The notes beneath the pieces are model-generated. The model saw only the letters and a list, made by a program, of their open reading frames with translations. It was not told the origin of the DNA and searched no databases. A program made the translations under genes and the position numbers. A stretch of 64,000 nt of DNA from Limosilactobacillus caviae (lineage in GTDB: Bacteria > Bacillota > Bacilli > Lactobacillales > Lactobacillaceae): NCBI RefSeq assembly GCF_014635905.1, contig NZ_BMDS01000001.1, forward strand, positions 124,001 through 188,000, in the 5' to 3' direction. Below, piece by piece: positions 63,946 to 64,000 of this stretch. Position 1 is the stretch's first letter; each line of letters starts with the position of its first letter.

Positions 63946-64000
63946 ACCAAAGTATGTTTGAAGAGATCGTCTTTTTAGACTCTAGAAACCAAACCACTCG

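Noticed and set aside
1-64000. Insertion sequences, prophage genes or CRISPR array
   Set aside because: No transposase, integrase, phage structural gene or regularly spaced short repeat was found; the repeats seen are DnaA boxes, regulator sites or tRNA copies.

Overview
The window is about 64 kb of low-GC Firmicute chromosome and is best read as Limosilactobacillus (Lactobacillus) reuteri or a very close relative. The reasons are the lactobacillar ClpL, a dhaT-type 1,3-propanediol dehydrogenase, a SEC10/PgrA-type surface protein and a family of secreted repeat proteins familiar from L. reuteri, all next to a standard Firmicute origin. Almost all housekeeping genes lie on the minus strand, leading away from dnaA at the right-hand end.

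Right end, 48.4-64 kb: oriC and the core replication block, read leftwards. It holds the rpmH promoter and a DnaA-box-rich region, dnaA, the dnaA-dnaN spacer with DnaA boxes, a DnaA-trio and an AT-rich unwinding region, then dnaN, yaaA, recF, gyrB, gyrA, rpsF-ssb-rpsR, gdpP, rplI and dnaB. An opposite-strand short-chain dehydrogenase interrupts the usual dnaN-yaaA junction.

Middle, 26-48 kb: an MFS transporter with a small zinc-ribbon protein, an alcohol/aldehyde dehydrogenase pair, a MATE exporter behind a short terminator-like leader, PPK2, a Fic protein, a frameshifted XRE regulator, and a MarR-ABC exporter pair flanked by two identical tRNA-Lys genes. Then come the walRK-yycHI-walJ-htrA operon, a PgpA-like protein, an orphan tryptophan-type substrate-binding protein behind a leader-peptide attenuator, and rlmH with a dense cluster of DnaA boxes.

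Left half, 1-26 kb: dhaT, an FMN reductase, a ProC-like/VOC pair, an aldehyde dehydrogenase and a MacAB-like efflux operon. A quorum-sensing region follows. It has a divergent secreted three-repeat protein and a leftward cluster encoding an S/T/N-rich secreted protein, an L,D-transpeptidase, two tiny membrane peptides, a 41-residue double-glycine pheromone precursor, its HPK10-type histidine kinase and a LytTR response regulator. Two pairs of GCAnnATTCGT direct repeats, each with a 21-nt period, lie about 28 nt upstream of -10 boxes: one before this cluster and one before a separate four-helix membrane protein gene. They look like the regulator's binding sites. Further left are OsmC, an aminotransferase plus D-2-hydroxyacid dehydrogenase operon behind a second leader-peptide attenuator rich in aromatic codons, a small HTH-like protein with clpL, an NSAR/OSBS-type racemase, and the 5' part of a large surface protein cut by the window edge.

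The most interesting signals are the pheromone-controlled cell-wall cluster with its repeats, the two ribosome-type attenuators linked to aromatic amino acids, and the DnaA-box cluster at rlmH about 35 kb from oriC. I see no transposon, prophage or CRISPR array.
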